Part shown: positions 45,206 to 54,511 of the stretch, piece after piece
How positions within the stretch are numbered: the stretch's first letter is position 1
Layout: every line of letters starts with the position of its first letter
Source: Sporosarcina luteola
Lineage (GTDB): Bacteria > Bacillota > Bacilli > Bacillales_A > Planococcaceae
Assembly (NCBI GenBank): GCA_014204635.1
Contig: JACHLS010000006.1
Location: forward strand, 62,001 to 126,000
Direction: 5' to 3'
Length of the DNA stretch: 64,000 bases
Program-made: the position numbers and the translations under genes
The notes under the pieces: model-generated
The model's input: only the letters and a program-made list of their open reading frames with translations
Databases searched by the model: none
What the model was told of the DNA's origin: nothing

Positions 45206-45844
45206 TTATTTTATGTTCTCTACAAACTTCTCGATTTTATCTAACGAGAGTACATGCTCGTTACAGTCTTGAGCATCTTGGCAAATGTAATTCCCTTTTT
45301 TCGTATAGGTGCCGATACTCTCACCTTTTGTTTTCGTCATAAACATACAAACAGGTGTCAGTCGGTTACAAATGGAACAAATTTGCTTCGTCTTCGTTTC
45401 GTCGTACGTACCCGTCAGACCAACCAGGCCCTTCTGAGTTGGTACGATCATATATCTCTTTTTCGTTCCGATATCATCAAAACTTAAAAAAGTCATCCGC
45501 TGGAAGTTCAGGTTTTCTTTCGGCAGCTTCATTTTTTTCACTTTCGGAAAAAGTTTTTTCAACTTTTGCTCCGAAGGCTCCTGAAACGGAATAATGTACT
45601 TTTCCAATTCCATTAGGTATTGTTCGGCGGTCTCTTTATCTACAACTTGTACCATCTGGTTGACCAGGTCTCGTTGCGCATCCGTTAATACCGGAAACGA
45701 TTCAATCGCTTTTTCGACCGAAAGTGATTCCATCGCACCGATGACATGTTGATCATTCACCGTTGCATGGCCGTTTACCAAGTGGAGTACTTGCCGTTTA
45801 ATTAAGTTAAATTGATCGTTTCGAATAAAGGGTTCTCTTTTCAT
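45206..45844 (-). CDS. FusB/FusC-type elongation factor G-binding protein
   Basis: 212 residues. N-terminal helical domain (NDQFNLIKRQVLHLVNGHATV) and C-terminal zinc-binding domain with CSICNRLTPVCMF and CQDAQDCNEH, the arrangement of FusB-type proteins that free EF-G from the ribosome and protect from fusidic acid. Chromosomal homologues in Bacillales are often intrinsic and may be low-activity. ATG at 45844 with GAGGAG nine bases upstream. Confidence 0.88.
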   Translation of the reverse strand: MKREPFIRNDQFNLIKRQVLHLVNGHATVNDQHVIGAMESLSVEKAIESFPVLTDAQRDLVNQMVQVVDKETAEQYLMELEKYIIPFQEPSEQKLKKLFPKVKKMKLPKENLNFQRMTFLSFDDIGTKKRYMIVPTQKGLVGLTGTYDETKTKQICSICNRLTPVCMFMTKTKGESIGTYTKKGNYICQDAQDCNEHVLSLDKIEKFVENIK

Positions 45845-46346
45845 TTCTGTCAGCTCCTCTGTTTTGGTTGTGCTCAAACAAAGCGCAAAGCCGTCCGTTC
45901 AGAAATGGAGAAACTACATTTAAGCGATTATACTATCATTCGCCCCATGCAAAGTATCGCCTTTTCATTCTCTGGCTTTGCATGAGTCCTTGTTGAAGCT
46001 GGCAATGCCATTTGTCTTGCCATCTTCACATCACCTCCCGATGAATCGCCCTGCGACTTGCCAGGCTACGTTTTCTATCATACCGCTATCTTTTTTTCAT
46101 GGCAAGAAGGGAACTGGCCTAGGAATACAGGGAAAACTTGCGGCGATAGAAAACATCCTTTTTTAGCCAAACAGGAAAAAACTGAGGACACCTATCATTG
46201 TCATCAGCTTTTAAATATTGGTTCTGTAAAATTCTCATGTGAATTAAATAATGAAGTGGTTCCATTACTTTTTTCAGCTATCTTTTTTAATTAACAATAA
46301 AGCTTCTCATATATCTTTCTAAAAATACCCTATCCGCAATTTCTCC
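45845..46346. other. 502 nt intergenic region
   Basis: No convincing gene: two open plus-strand frames here lack ribosome-binding sites, family features and plausible composition. It contains the FusB-like promoter side and a slightly AT-rich stretch before 46300. No repeat or riboswitch seen. Confidence 0.45.
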
Positions 46347-46787
46347 TTAATGCTCATGGTCCATCTCTTGCTCTTTTAAGATGTTCAGCAGAGTAAAGTT
46401 GATGTCAGGCTTGCAACCTTCCAGTGTATAACTGAACAATTGCTGTCCTTCCTCACGAGTTAGCCCCGTGCAGGACAGGCTCTCTTTGGCCGGCTTGTCC
46501 CCCCGTTCCTTATTTTTCGAACGATCAATTTCCAAATCGAATGCAGTGCCGTCGAACGTGACATTATACAAAGTCGGATTCCCATTCAGAGTAAAATTTG
46601 TGATCCGAACAAAAGCAGAGTCCGACGCTTCAACCTGCTCCATGAACTCTTCAAAATAAACAAAATTGTAAATAGGCCCATGCATATTGATGACGTCCCC
46701 ATTCTTCAACGCCTTCTCACTGTCATAAGAACATGCGCCCAACAGGCAGACTCCGAGAAGCAGAAGCCAATAAATTGTTGTCTTCAT
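46347..46787 (-). CDS. DUF4362 lipoprotein
   Basis: 146 residues. Lipobox LLGAC (Cys19), then NGDVINMHGPIYNFVYFEEFMEQV, RITNFTLNGNPTLYNVTFDGTAF and a late C-S-C-T motif, matching DUF4362 of Bacillales. Exported and lipid-anchored; function unknown. ATG start with a GGGG-containing site (GGGGGAATTCC) upstream. Confidence 0.88.
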   Translation of the reverse strand: MKTTIYWLLLLGVCLLGACSYDSEKALKNGDVINMHGPIYNFVYFEEFMEQVEASDSAFVRITNFTLNGNPTLYNVTFDGTAFDLEIDRSKNKERGDKPAKESLSCTGLTREEGQQLFSYTLEGCKPDINFTLLNILKEQEMDHEH

Positions 46788-46895
46788 GGAATTCCCCCAA
46801 TCGTAAACGTGTCACTTCTCCTTCACTGTATGCAGGAACTGGGGGCAGTATCCGCGTATCCTATAGGGAAAAAACTGCGAGGGCGGATCTAGTTT

Positions 46896-47648
46896 TCAGG
46901 CATGAATCAACTCAAGCATGTAACTGCAGAATTCTCTTGCCTGCTCATGATGAAAGTCTTCAGCTTGATTTGATTTATAGCTCTCCAGTGCAGACGCAAT
47001 GATCGAGCGGTAGATCGGCTCCAGATTTTCAATGCCCCATAAGCCCCCTTGTTCTTTCGACAAAAGTACACGATCAAGCTTATAGGCATAAATACGGCAT
47101 AAATTGAGGACATAGGAAACAGGATGATTGGCAATTGCATTCTTTGCGTCTTCACAATCAGACAATATACTATCCCAAAAATACTCTTCAGGAATATCTC
47201 CAAATACCTCCTCTATTGCTTTTCCAGAAAGAGAAATACCAACTTGTTTTATAACTGTAAAATGGGCAGCAAGATCCTTATCCGCTCCATTCATCGTTTC
47301 GCAATATAATGGAATATTATTCTTGCATCTATCCATATGCGTTTCGGAAAAATGGAGTTCATACGGCGTTGGGTAAACAAAATGTTGACAACTCTCTAGA
47401 AGAACGACACTCATTTCATATTTTTTCAAAGAGGTTTTTTCTATAAGCTGCAGCAACACTCTAATCAAAGCTATCTTCTCATCAGACGTTGGAGCTTCTT
47501 GAACAACAACGATAAAATCAATATCGCTTTTCTCCGGGTTAAAACAACCAAATGCAATCGATCCATGGACGTAGATGCCAACCAAATTATCATGTAATAT
47601 CCGCTGATATTCCCTTGTGATTTTATCCAAGATTTTATTACTATCCAT
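46896..47648 (-). CDS. Nucleotidyltransferase, aminoglycoside adenylyltransferase-like (DUF4111)
   Basis: 250 residues. Nucleotidyltransferase motif GSIAFGCFNPEKSDIDFIVVV (metal-binding Asp pair) and the C-terminal helical domain with YVLNLCRIYAYKL and the DUF4111 features. The architecture is that of AadA/ANT(9)-type aminoglycoside nucleotidyltransferases; drug specificity, or whether it acts on an antibiotic at all, cannot be told. ATG start; GAGGAGATTTAC upstream. Confidence 0.8.
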   Translation of the reverse strand: MDSNKILDKITREYQRILHDNLVGIYVHGSIAFGCFNPEKSDIDFIVVVQEAPTSDEKIALIRVLLQLIEKTSLKKYEMSVVLLESCQHFVYPTPYELHFSETHMDRCKNNIPLYCETMNGADKDLAAHFTVIKQVGISLSGKAIEEVFGDIPEEYFWDSILSDCEDAKNAIANHPVSYVLNLCRIYAYKLDRVLLSKEQGGLWGIENLEPIYRSIIASALESYKSNQAEDFHHEQAREFCSYMLELIHA

Positions 47649-47683
47649 GTAAATCTCCTCTTCCTAAATCTTCGACTCCCATC

Positions 47684-48283
47684 CTACATGAGCAAATGGT
47701 CTTGTTTATTCAGGTACCGGACAACACGAGTATCTTCAAGCTGTTCCAGCAGATGAATCCCTGTATCGCCCGTGGAAAATGCAAACTTGCCATTCGGCAA
47801 ATCCAGAAACGCTTTGATGAAATTAGAAATCAGTCCTCCATGGGATACAATTGCCACACGCCGGACATCCTTATATGCAAATAAAATATGGTGGAGCATC
47901 CATTCTGCCCGGTAGCGAAATTCCAGTTCCGATTCTCCGTCTTGGATCGGGATATGCAAGGGCCTTCCCCCTTTCGGCAGAGGATGCGTGATCGCCGCCT
48001 CTTTTTTTGAAAGCCCTGCCAGCACTCCGTTGTTATACTCCTTCAGCTCATCGTAAAACTGGATATCGCATCCTATCTTCCTTTGCAAAATCTGTGCTGT
48101 GGCACTCGCCCTTTTAAGCGGACTTGCCAAAATTAAGTCCGGCGGTATATTTCCAGCAACATATGCCGCCATCTTTCCGGCTTGTTCCTTCCCTAATTCC
48201 GTCAAAGGAAAGTCCGCTCTTCCTTCGAGAACGCCCAGTAAATCGGCTTCCGATTGTCCATGTCGTATGATCAATAATTCCAT
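47684..48283 (-). CDS. Histidine phosphatase family protein
   Basis: 199 residues, phosphoglycerate-mutase fold. RHGQSEADL with the phospho-His, LTELGKEQA, SPLKRASATAQ, EYNNG and IVSHGGLISN with the second catalytic His. Probably a cytosolic phosphatase of a small phosphoester. ATG at 48283 has GGGGGT upstream; the reading frame to 48319 has no better site. Confidence 0.9.
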   Translation of the reverse strand: MELLIIRHGQSEADLLGVLEGRADFPLTELGKEQAGKMAAYVAGNIPPDLILASPLKRASATAQILQRKIGCDIQFYDELKEYNNGVLAGLSKKEAAITHPLPKGGRPLHIPIQDGESELEFRYRAEWMLHHILFAYKDVRRVAIVSHGGLISNFIKAFLDLPNGKFAFSTGDTGIHLLEQLEDTRVVRYLNKQDHLLM

Positions 48284-49033
48284 TTTAGTACCCCCTTGGT
48301 CTGTACTTTCTTGTTCCATTGAAATATGCAGTAGGTCTCAGTCGTGCAATCCTCCACAGATGCCCCGTCTCCCCATTCATGCCTATTTAGCTTACATTTC
48401 ATCTATTAGATCAGCCTGTTTTCCTAACACTTTCGATCTCCATATTTCTTCGTTAAGAATAGTTTTTCATAGGTTAAAGTTTTCCATTTATTCAAGAGTA
48501 TCACATTCGTGTTGTGCTTTGTTCAAATTACTGAAACTTCTTAAAAAGAATCGATTGTTTCTCTAATATTGCATTTCCATTCACTATTTTCTTACACTCT
48601 GACTCATTTTCTTAGTTGGAAACCAGCAGCCAGGGAAAATATACTTCGTTACCCTAAAATACGGAATTTAATACAATTGTTTTTTTAGAAAAATAAATTT
48701 TTCAAACAAAATTACCAACACTTCCTTCAAAAAAACAAAATAGTCGTATATAAATAGTACATTACCGAGGATTGGATGTAGTTCCTACTTAAGGGGCGAA
48801 TTTTTAGGTAAAAAGACTTTTCTATAAAAGAAATCAATAGAACTAATGTTATATATTGGGGCAATATAATAAATCCTCCTTGTTGACCATGAAAAAACGC
48901 TTTGCTAGTATGTTATTTATTCAGTCTACCAACTTCCATTTTAAAGAAATTTGATAGTCTGATTAGATAAAGTTTATCTTTTTGCCTATCAAAAAAAGGT
49001 GAACTACCAATCTATTCACGAGGAGGAAGAGAG
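48284..49033. other. 750 nt intergenic region before the Tat-linked dehydrogenase
   Basis: No gene. Strongly AT-rich from about 48440. It holds the promoter of the dehydrogenase operon and a two-stem RNA-like structure (see 48950). CCGAGGATTGG near 48762 and TTAGAGGC-like words were inspected but matched no element I know. Confidence 0.4.
48950..48993 (+). ncRNA. Structured leader hairpin upstream of the dehydrogenase operon
   Basis: Outer stem TTTGATAG / CTATCAAA (8 bp perfect, 48950-48957 and 48986-48993) encloses AGATAAA-G-TTTATCT (7 bp perfect). It ends about 40 nt before the start codon, in a probable 5' untranslated region. A cis-regulatory or mRNA-stabilising role is inferred only. 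Confidence 0.5.
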
Positions 49034-49783
49034 TTGGCAAAAACAACTAAAGGAGTTTCAAGACGAGATTTCTTAAAAACGACCGGGATTGCCGCAGGCA
49101 CACTTGTCGGGGGAGGATTGATCGGTGGGTTAGTCGGCTATAACGCCAACAAAGGCAATTCAAGCGTAGCGACAGCACCCGCAGAAGACCATCACGATGC
49201 TGATATCAACCGGGGACTGATGTTCTTCACGAAACGGCGTGACTTTGAAATCCTAGCCCAGGCGACAGAGCGTATTTTTCCCGAAGATGAACTGGGACCG
49301 GGAGCGATTGGTTTAGGTGTACCGTATTTCATTGACAACCAACTGGCTGGCAATTACGGCAGCAACGCCAGAGAGTATATGCAAGGTCCTTTTCATGAAG
49401 GAGGGCTGACACAAGGCTACCAGACCCGCCTGACACGAGCAGAGCTGTTCATGAACGGCATCCATACAATGGACCAAGAAGCCAATAAACGCTTCAGCAA
49501 AGGCTTTGCTGAACTTGAAGGCGACCAGATGGATGAGATTCTGACTGATTTGCAAAAGGATGAAATCAAGATGAAAGGCGTCTCGTCCGCTTTCTTTTTC
49601 AAGCTGCTCCGCAGTGCCACACTAGAAGGGGCCTATGCAGACCCGATTTACAACGGAAACGTGAACATGGAAGGTTGGAAGATGAAAGGGTTCCCTGGAC
49701 ACCAAATGTCCTATATCAATCAAATTGAGGATGAGAAATTCCATAAGATTGATCCAAAATCCATCAGCAGCATGCAGCATTAA
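49034..49783 (+). CDS. Gluconate 2-dehydrogenase subunit 3-like, Tat-exported
   Basis: 249 residues. Twin-arginine signal SRRDFLKTTG (residues 9-18) followed by a hydrophobic stretch, then the subunit-3 domain (FEILAQATERIFPEDELGPG, YFIDNQLAGNYG, FFKLLRSATLEGAYADPIYNGN). It is the small chaperone-like subunit that carries the flavoprotein through the Tat pore. TTG start seven bases behind GGAGG. The flavoprotein gene follows after 20 nt. Confidence 0.93.
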   Translation: MAKTTKGVSRRDFLKTTGIAAGTLVGGGLIGGLVGYNANKGNSSVATAPAEDHHDADINRGLMFFTKRRDFEILAQATERIFPEDELGPGAIGLGVPYFIDNQLAGNYGSNAREYMQGPFHEGGLTQGYQTRLTRAELFMNGIHTMDQEANKRFSKGFAELEGDQMDEILTDLQKDEIKMKGVSSAFFFKLLRSATLEGAYADPIYNGNVNMEGWKMKGFPGHQMSYINQIEDEKFHKIDPKSISSMQH

Positions 49784-49803
49784 AGACAACAGGGGGCATT
49801 CGA

Positions 49804-51516
49804 ATGGCTAAAACACTTGATAAAGTAGACGTAGTAACGGTAGGAGTGGGCTGGACAGGCGGCATCATTGCAGCGGAATGTGCCAAAGCCGGCATGAAAG
49901 TCCGAGGCTTGGAACGCGGGCAAAATCGGGGAACTGAAGATTTTTCCTTAGTCCATGATGAGTATCGTTATGCGATTCGTTACGAATTAATGCAAGACCT
50001 CTCCAAAGAAACAATCACCTTCCGCAATAACATGAAACAACGTGCACTCCCGATGCGGCAGTTAGGCTCTTTCCTTCTCGGTGAAGGTCTCGGCGGAGCT
50101 GGTACACATTGGAACGGCATGACCTACCGTTTCTTGCCTTATGACTTTCAAATCAAGTCGGAAACTGAAAAGAAATATGGCAAGAATAAAGTATCCAGCG
50201 ATTATTTACTCCAAGACTGGGGCATTACATACGATGAGTTGGAACCGTATTACGATCGGTTCGAAAAAACGATGGGACTTTCCGGTGAAGATACGAACCC
50301 GTTCTGGGGCAAGCGGTCTTCCGATTTCCCGACACCTCCTATGAAGAAAACGCCGTTGCTCCAAAAGTTCGAAAAGGCGGCAAAAGACCTTGGTTACCAT
50401 CCATATATGGTACCATCCGCAAACCTCTCACAACCTTATGAGAATCCAGACGGTTCCCAAATTAATGCTTGTCAATATTGCGGTTTTTGTGAACGGTTCG
50501 GCTGTGAATACGGGGCGAAGGCCAGCCCGGAAGTTACTGTCATACCAGCAGCTAAAAAGACGGGCAATTACGATATCATTTTCAATGCAAATGTCGTGGA
50601 AGTCTTGAAAAAAGGCAATAAGACGACAGGCGTTCGCTATATTGACACACAAACCGGAGAAGAAGTAATCCAACCCGCAGATGTCGTCGTGTTGACAAGC
50701 TACATGATGAATAATGCCAAATTATTAATGGTATCGAATATAGGTGAGCAATATGATCCGGCAACCGGAAAAGGAACACTCGGCAAAAACTATTGCTACC
50801 AAATCGAGCCGGGAGCGACAGGCTTCTTCGATGAACAAATGAATACATTCATGGGAGCAGGCGCGTTAGGCATGACAATCGATGATTTCAATGCGGACAA
50901 TTTCGATCACACCGACCTGGACTTTATTCACGGCGCCAGCATTTCGTTCGTCCAATCCGGAAGCCGTCCGATCGGAACGAATCCAGTTCCATCCGACGTG
51001 CCGCTCTGGGGTGCTGAATTCAAGAAGGCTTCCATTGAGAACTTTACACGGACACTGGATGTGTTTGGACAAGGCGCATCAATCCCACACAAACACAATT
51101 ATTTATCGCTTGACCCGACTTACAAGGACAAGTACGGCGTGCCGCTCTTGCAGATGACGTATAACTTCACTGAGCAGGACCGCAACTTGCATAAATTCAT
51201 TACGAAAAAGACCGTGGAAGTGATGGAAAAGATGGGTGCGAAAAAGACGGAAGGCGGCGGCCCATTGGCGGAATATGACATCGCACCTTACCAGTCCACC
51301 CACAACACAGGCGGCACTACGATGGGGAATGACCCGCAGAACAGCGTCGTGAATACTTACTTGCAGCATTGGGATATGGAAAACCTGTTTGTTGTCGGAG
51401 CAGGGAACTTCAACCACAACAGCGGCTATAACCCAACAGCGACAGTCGGTGCATTGGCGTACCGGACGGCTGAGGGCATTCAGAAATACCGTCAAAAAGG
51501 CGGTTCACTCGTGTAA
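49804..51516 (+). CDS. GMC-family flavoprotein dehydrogenase (large subunit)
   Basis: 570 residues. FAD-binding VVTVGVGWTGGIIAAECAKAG, GLGGAGTHWNGMTYR, active-site His/Asn (THNTGGT and NFNHNSGYNPTATVGALA) of the GMC family. CQYCGFCERFGCEYGAK has four closely spaced Cys, as in FAD-dependent sugar dehydrogenases where they hold an iron-sulfur cluster. It has no signal peptide and must be exported with the small subunit. No cytochrome subunit is adjacent, so its electron acceptor is not visible. ATG start with GGGGG upstream. Confidence 0.92.
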   Translation: MAKTLDKVDVVTVGVGWTGGIIAAECAKAGMKVRGLERGQNRGTEDFSLVHDEYRYAIRYELMQDLSKETITFRNNMKQRALPMRQLGSFLLGEGLGGAGTHWNGMTYRFLPYDFQIKSETEKKYGKNKVSSDYLLQDWGITYDELEPYYDRFEKTMGLSGEDTNPFWGKRSSDFPTPPMKKTPLLQKFEKAAKDLGYHPYMVPSANLSQPYENPDGSQINACQYCGFCERFGCEYGAKASPEVTVIPAAKKTGNYDIIFNANVVEVLKKGNKTTGVRYIDTQTGEEVIQPADVVVLTSYMMNNAKLLMVSNIGEQYDPATGKGTLGKNYCYQIEPGATGFFDEQMNTFMGAGALGMTIDDFNADNFDHTDLDFIHGASISFVQSGSRPIGTNPVPSDVPLWGAEFKKASIENFTRTLDVFGQGASIPHKHNYLSLDPTYKDKYGVPLLQMTYNFTEQDRNLHKFITKKTVEVMEKMGAKKTEGGGPLAEYDIAPYQSTHNTGGTTMGNDPQNSVVNTYLQHWDMENLFVVGAGNFNHNSGYNPTATVGALAYRTAEGIQKYRQKGGSLV

Positions 51517-51565
51517 TATACGAATCCATAGGCAGAAAAAATTGTAAAAAGAAAGGTTGATCTTA

Positions 51566-51772
51566 ATGAATCTCGCAGCAATCGGAGTACCAGGTCTTAT
51601 TGTCATCCTCGTTATTGTCTTAATCCTCTTTGGACCACGGAAGTTGCCCGAAGTAGGATCGGCTGTCGGCAAGACATTGGCGGAATTTAAAAAATCCGCA
51701 AAAGAAGTGATGGACGATGATGAGAAAGTCCAAAACGAGGAAGTCAAGAAAATCTCCAGTACTGAAAAGTAG
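51566..51772 (+). CDS. tatA: Sec-independent protein translocase TatA
   Basis: 68 residues: short N-terminal membrane helix ([15 protein letters not shown]), hinge [10 protein letters not shown], amphipathic helix, acidic tail. ATG at 51566 is nine bases behind AAAGG. No tatB; the single TatA is the Gram-positive minimal form. Directly behind the dehydrogenase it presumably serves. Confidence 0.95.
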   Translation: MNLAAIGVPGLIVILVIVLILFGPRKLPEVGSAVGKTLAEFKKSAKEVMDDDEKVQNEEVKKISSTEK

Positions 51773-51780
51773 GTGATAGC

Positions 51781-52686
51781 ATGGATCCATATCGCGATCA
51801 CAATCGACAGGTTCTCAGCCCATTGGATAAGAAACGGCAGGAAGACTCGGTATCCACTGAGCCTTCTCCTCAATCCAGTCAACCGATAGAGCCAGCACCT
51901 ATCAAAAAGAAACAACAAACAAAAACACAGCCTGAAACGGAAAAAGAAGATGAACAAGATCGGCTCACCGCATTTTTTGAAGAGCCCACATTCATCGAAC
52001 ATATAAGTGAATTGCGTAAGCAGCTCATCAAGAGCATTGCGGTGTTTTTGGTATTTTTCATCGCCACCTTCAGTACGATCAATATGTGGTTTCCCTACAT
52101 CACGAGGGGCTATAAATTGATCGTATTAAGCCCAATGGAAGTCATTTCATTTTACACAACAATTTCCGCCGCATTGGCATTTGGACTGGCGATTCCGTTC
52201 CTCTGCCATTTTCTATGGCAGTTTGTGAAACCCGGATTGACGGAAAAAGAAGGACGCTTTCTCAGCCTGTACTCCCCCTTCATCCTTTTGCTTTTCGTCG
52301 CCGGCCTCGCGTTCGGATATTATATCGTCAACCCGTTAAGCTACAACTTCTTGGTGAAGCTCGGGAAGATGAATTTTGAAGTCATGATTTCGGCAAAAGA
52401 ATACGCCCGCTTTCTCATGCTGACAACGATGCCAATCGGATTGCTCTTTGAATTGCCGATTGTGGCTCTCTTCTTATCATCTATCGGCATTCTGACTTCC
52501 GTTACATTGAAAAAAGTCAGAAAGTGGTCCTATGTGGTCTTGGCGGTCGTCTCCGCCCTCATCACTCCGCCCGACTTCTTCAGCCAACTCATCATTCTAA
52601 TCCCGATGATCGGCTTATACGAAGCAAGCATCTTCCTTGTCACCCGGACGGAAGCTCGGTTGGCGTCGGCAGATCTGGCATCCTAA
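51781..52686 (+). CDS. tatC: Sec-independent protein translocase TatC with N-terminal extension
   Basis: 301 residues. The TatC core starts near residue 65 (AFFEEPTFIEHISELRKQLIK) with six helices, FVKPGLTEKEGRF and the helix-5/6 region SALITPPDFFSQ. The first about 60 residues (Q-, E-, K- and P-rich, no helix) are extra compared with the usual 240-250-residue protein. ATG 8 nt after tatA, same operon. Binds the twin-arginine signal. Confidence 0.95.
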   Translation: MDPYRDHNRQVLSPLDKKRQEDSVSTEPSPQSSQPIEPAPIKKKQQTKTQPETEKEDEQDRLTAFFEEPTFIEHISELRKQLIKSIAVFLVFFIATFSTINMWFPYITRGYKLIVLSPMEVISFYTTISAALAFGLAIPFLCHFLWQFVKPGLTEKEGRFLSLYSPFILLLFVAGLAFGYYIVNPLSYNFLVKLGKMNFEVMISAKEYARFLMLTTMPIGLLFELPIVALFLSSIGILTSVTLKKVRKWSYVVLAVVSALITPPDFFSQLIILIPMIGLYEASIFLVTRTEARLASADLAS

Positions 52687-52690
52687 AGGA

Positions 52691-52726
52691 AAAGCGTTCA
52701 ATGGTTACGGACCGTTGAACGCTTTT
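52691..52726 (+). terminator. Terminator of the Tat-dehydrogenase operon
   Basis: AAAGCGTTCAA / TTGAACGCTTT with an inner GGT/ACC extension, then TTTTAA; four bases after the tatC stop. Confidence 0.92.
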
Positions 52727-52884
52727 TAATAGTTGTATGGGGAGCCACCTAAACTACATATCAATTTGGGAAATTGATTCGCTCTTCCCTTTCCATGCTG
52801 ACAAGTAAGGAGTGTCGGCTCGATTGCTGTTGGGATGAGATACAGCCTTTACAGTGCGAAGGTTAAATTATATAACCTGCTCTT

Positions 52885-53238
52885 TCAATAAATTTCTGTA
52901 AAAATATTTAGCGACATAATAGCAAACATAGTGATAATTAGAATTAATGAAGCGAATAATTTACTGAATTTCCAATTGTACATCATAGAAGATATTGCAG
53001 CAACGAGAAGCAGAGCCTGGCCGGAGAAAAAATAAATGGCACTAAATTTCGACATGCTTATAATTAGCAAAAATACTCCTATTACAAACAGACCAGTAGT
53101 TGCTAGTACTCTAATTAAAGAATCCATATGGATTTGTTCATCTTTTTTCTTATACGAGTTTTTAACAGATCGAAACACAATATCGCCAATCATTAAAACA
53201 AACAAGATTACGTATATTACCATATTTTCAGTCTTCAT
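52885..53238 (-). CDS. Hypothetical four-helix membrane protein
   Basis: 117 residues, unnamed. Helices at about 6-24, 43-62, 66-85 and 92-112 with a charged KNSYKKKDEQIH loop. ATG start with GGTGA upstream. No partner or terminator visible. Confidence 0.6.
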   Translation of the reverse strand: MKTENMVIYVILFVLMIGDIVFRSVKNSYKKKDEQIHMDSLIRVLATTGLFVIGVFLLIISMSKFSAIYFFSGQALLLVAAISSMMYNWKFSKLFASLILIITMFAIMSLNIFTEIY

Positions 53239-53257
53239 ATTTCACCATCCATATACA

Positions 53258-53437
53258 AGTAAAACCAAGTTACATGCTTCTAACATGGTTTCAGTTCTTG
53301 CAGCCCTTCCAGACTTATACGACGAAACAATTGATGTATTGTTAAAAAACTCTCAATTACCGGCTAGCATTCTTAAAACATTATATAGTGTTTGTGAACC
53401 GTTTCCTAATCTTCCGGACTTCACCGCCTGGATTTAG
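53258..53437 (+). pseudogene. Possible gene remnant
   Basis: The plus strand reads PDLYDETIDVLLKNSQLPASILKTLY ... FPNLPDFTAWI-stop with coding-like composition, but upstream it runs against the minus-strand membrane protein gene and no ribosome-binding site or full start is visible. Reads like the C-terminal tail of a lost gene. Weak. Confidence 0.25.
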
Positions 53438-53517
53438 TTTTGCCTTCCATTTCTAAATCGTTAGATGAAGATAGGAACCTATTTGATAAGTAAAATGGCG
53501 GGCTGCCGTCGCTTCTC

Positions 53518-53892
53518 CTAACTCAAGCTTAAAATCGTACTCTTCAGCAAATACTCTACACGGTACCTCACTGCAAGTTGCCGCAGATAAGCCAACAATT
53601 CCTCGCTATCCAATTTGTTCTGCGTGAATCCATTCAGCTTCGAAACGTATGCTGCCTTCTCTTCTTCAGTTGCATATTTTTTGAAGTAGCCCCACATATG
53701 CTGATAGGCATTACAGATCGAACCCTGTGTAGGTTGAAGTGCTACAGCTTCCTCAATGAGTTGATCGACCCGTTCTAACTCAGTTCCCCGCTTCAACACT
53801 TCTCTAATTTCGTTATAATGCTTCTGACTATGAAACATGACCCGGTATTTTTCCCGGCTCCACCGCTGCTGTTTCTTTGTAAGTTCGTTCAT
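53518..53892 (-). CDS. YbgA/DUF1722-domain protein
   Basis: 124 residues. YbgA landmarks: KYRVMFHSQKHYNEI, LQPTQGSICNAYQHMWGYFKKYATEEEK and LLAYLRQLAVRYRVEYL. In many bacteria this domain is fused to DUF523; here it stands alone. Function unknown. ATG with GGGAGGGATC upstream. Confidence 0.88.
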   Translation of the reverse strand: MNELTKKQQRWSREKYRVMFHSQKHYNEIREVLKRGTELERVDQLIEEAVALQPTQGSICNAYQHMWGYFKKYATEEEKAAYVSKLNGFTQNKLDSEELLAYLRQLAVRYRVEYLLKSTILSLS

Positions 53893-53942
53893 CAGATCCC
53901 TCCCGAATTAATGAAAGTGGAAGCATTCTAACTGCCATCTAT

Positions 53943-54479
53943 TCATTTTGGATAGTAGGATTCTAAATACGCAATTACATCATCAGATCCTAGCCTTTCA
54001 CGATTTGAACTTACTGCATGAGCAACTAATAAAACCTGATGGTTAACTGGAATATAGTCAACACTCAAATCGTAATCAGATGGACTGCCTATCTCCAACT
54101 TCTTATCATTCTCCAGATAATATGCGACGATGATATGTTTTTCAAAACGGCCAAACTCTTCTGTTGCTCTTGCAAATCCCACCGTTATGACTTGTTCAGC
54201 GGCCGGCCGTTCTGCTACTGAATTGGTAACCCCTTTTTCCCGTATCCCCCATTTGTTTGATTTGGAATAAAGGAGTCCGATCCTATCTGAATTTGCCAAC
54301 AGGAAAAGCGTTCCGGTGTCATCTTCCATTATGGGGTATTCTTGTTTTAACAGAATATCTTTCTTCGAGAATTTCTCCTCCTTCAAGATAAAAGAAACAC
54401 TAACATATCTGTAATATAGAAGACTCGAAACCCCCAGTATGACCAAGAAAATACATAACCCCCATACCGCCCTTTTCAC
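53943..54479 (-). CDS. Hypothetical anchored extracytoplasmic protein
   Basis: 178 residues, unnamed. One N-terminal membrane helix (VWGLCIFLVILGVSSLLYYRY), then an about 150-residue soluble domain ending VIAYLESYYPK. Probably displayed outside the membrane. ATG start with GGGGGAAATTC upstream. Confidence 0.7.
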   Translation of the reverse strand: MKRAVWGLCIFLVILGVSSLLYYRYVSVSFILKEEKFSKKDILLKQEYPIMEDDTGTLFLLANSDRIGLLYSKSNKWGIREKGVTNSVAERPAAEQVITVGFARATEEFGRFEKHIIVAYYLENDKKLEIGSPSDYDLSVDYIPVNHQVLLVAHAVSSNRERLGSDDVIAYLESYYPK

Positions 54480-54511
54480 GAATTTCCCCCTTTACCATGC
54501 CGTGAGCTGCA

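Noticed and set aside
46058..46294. Plus-strand frames in the 45.9-46.3 kb gap
   Set aside because: No ribosome-binding site, unusual composition, no recognisable motif.
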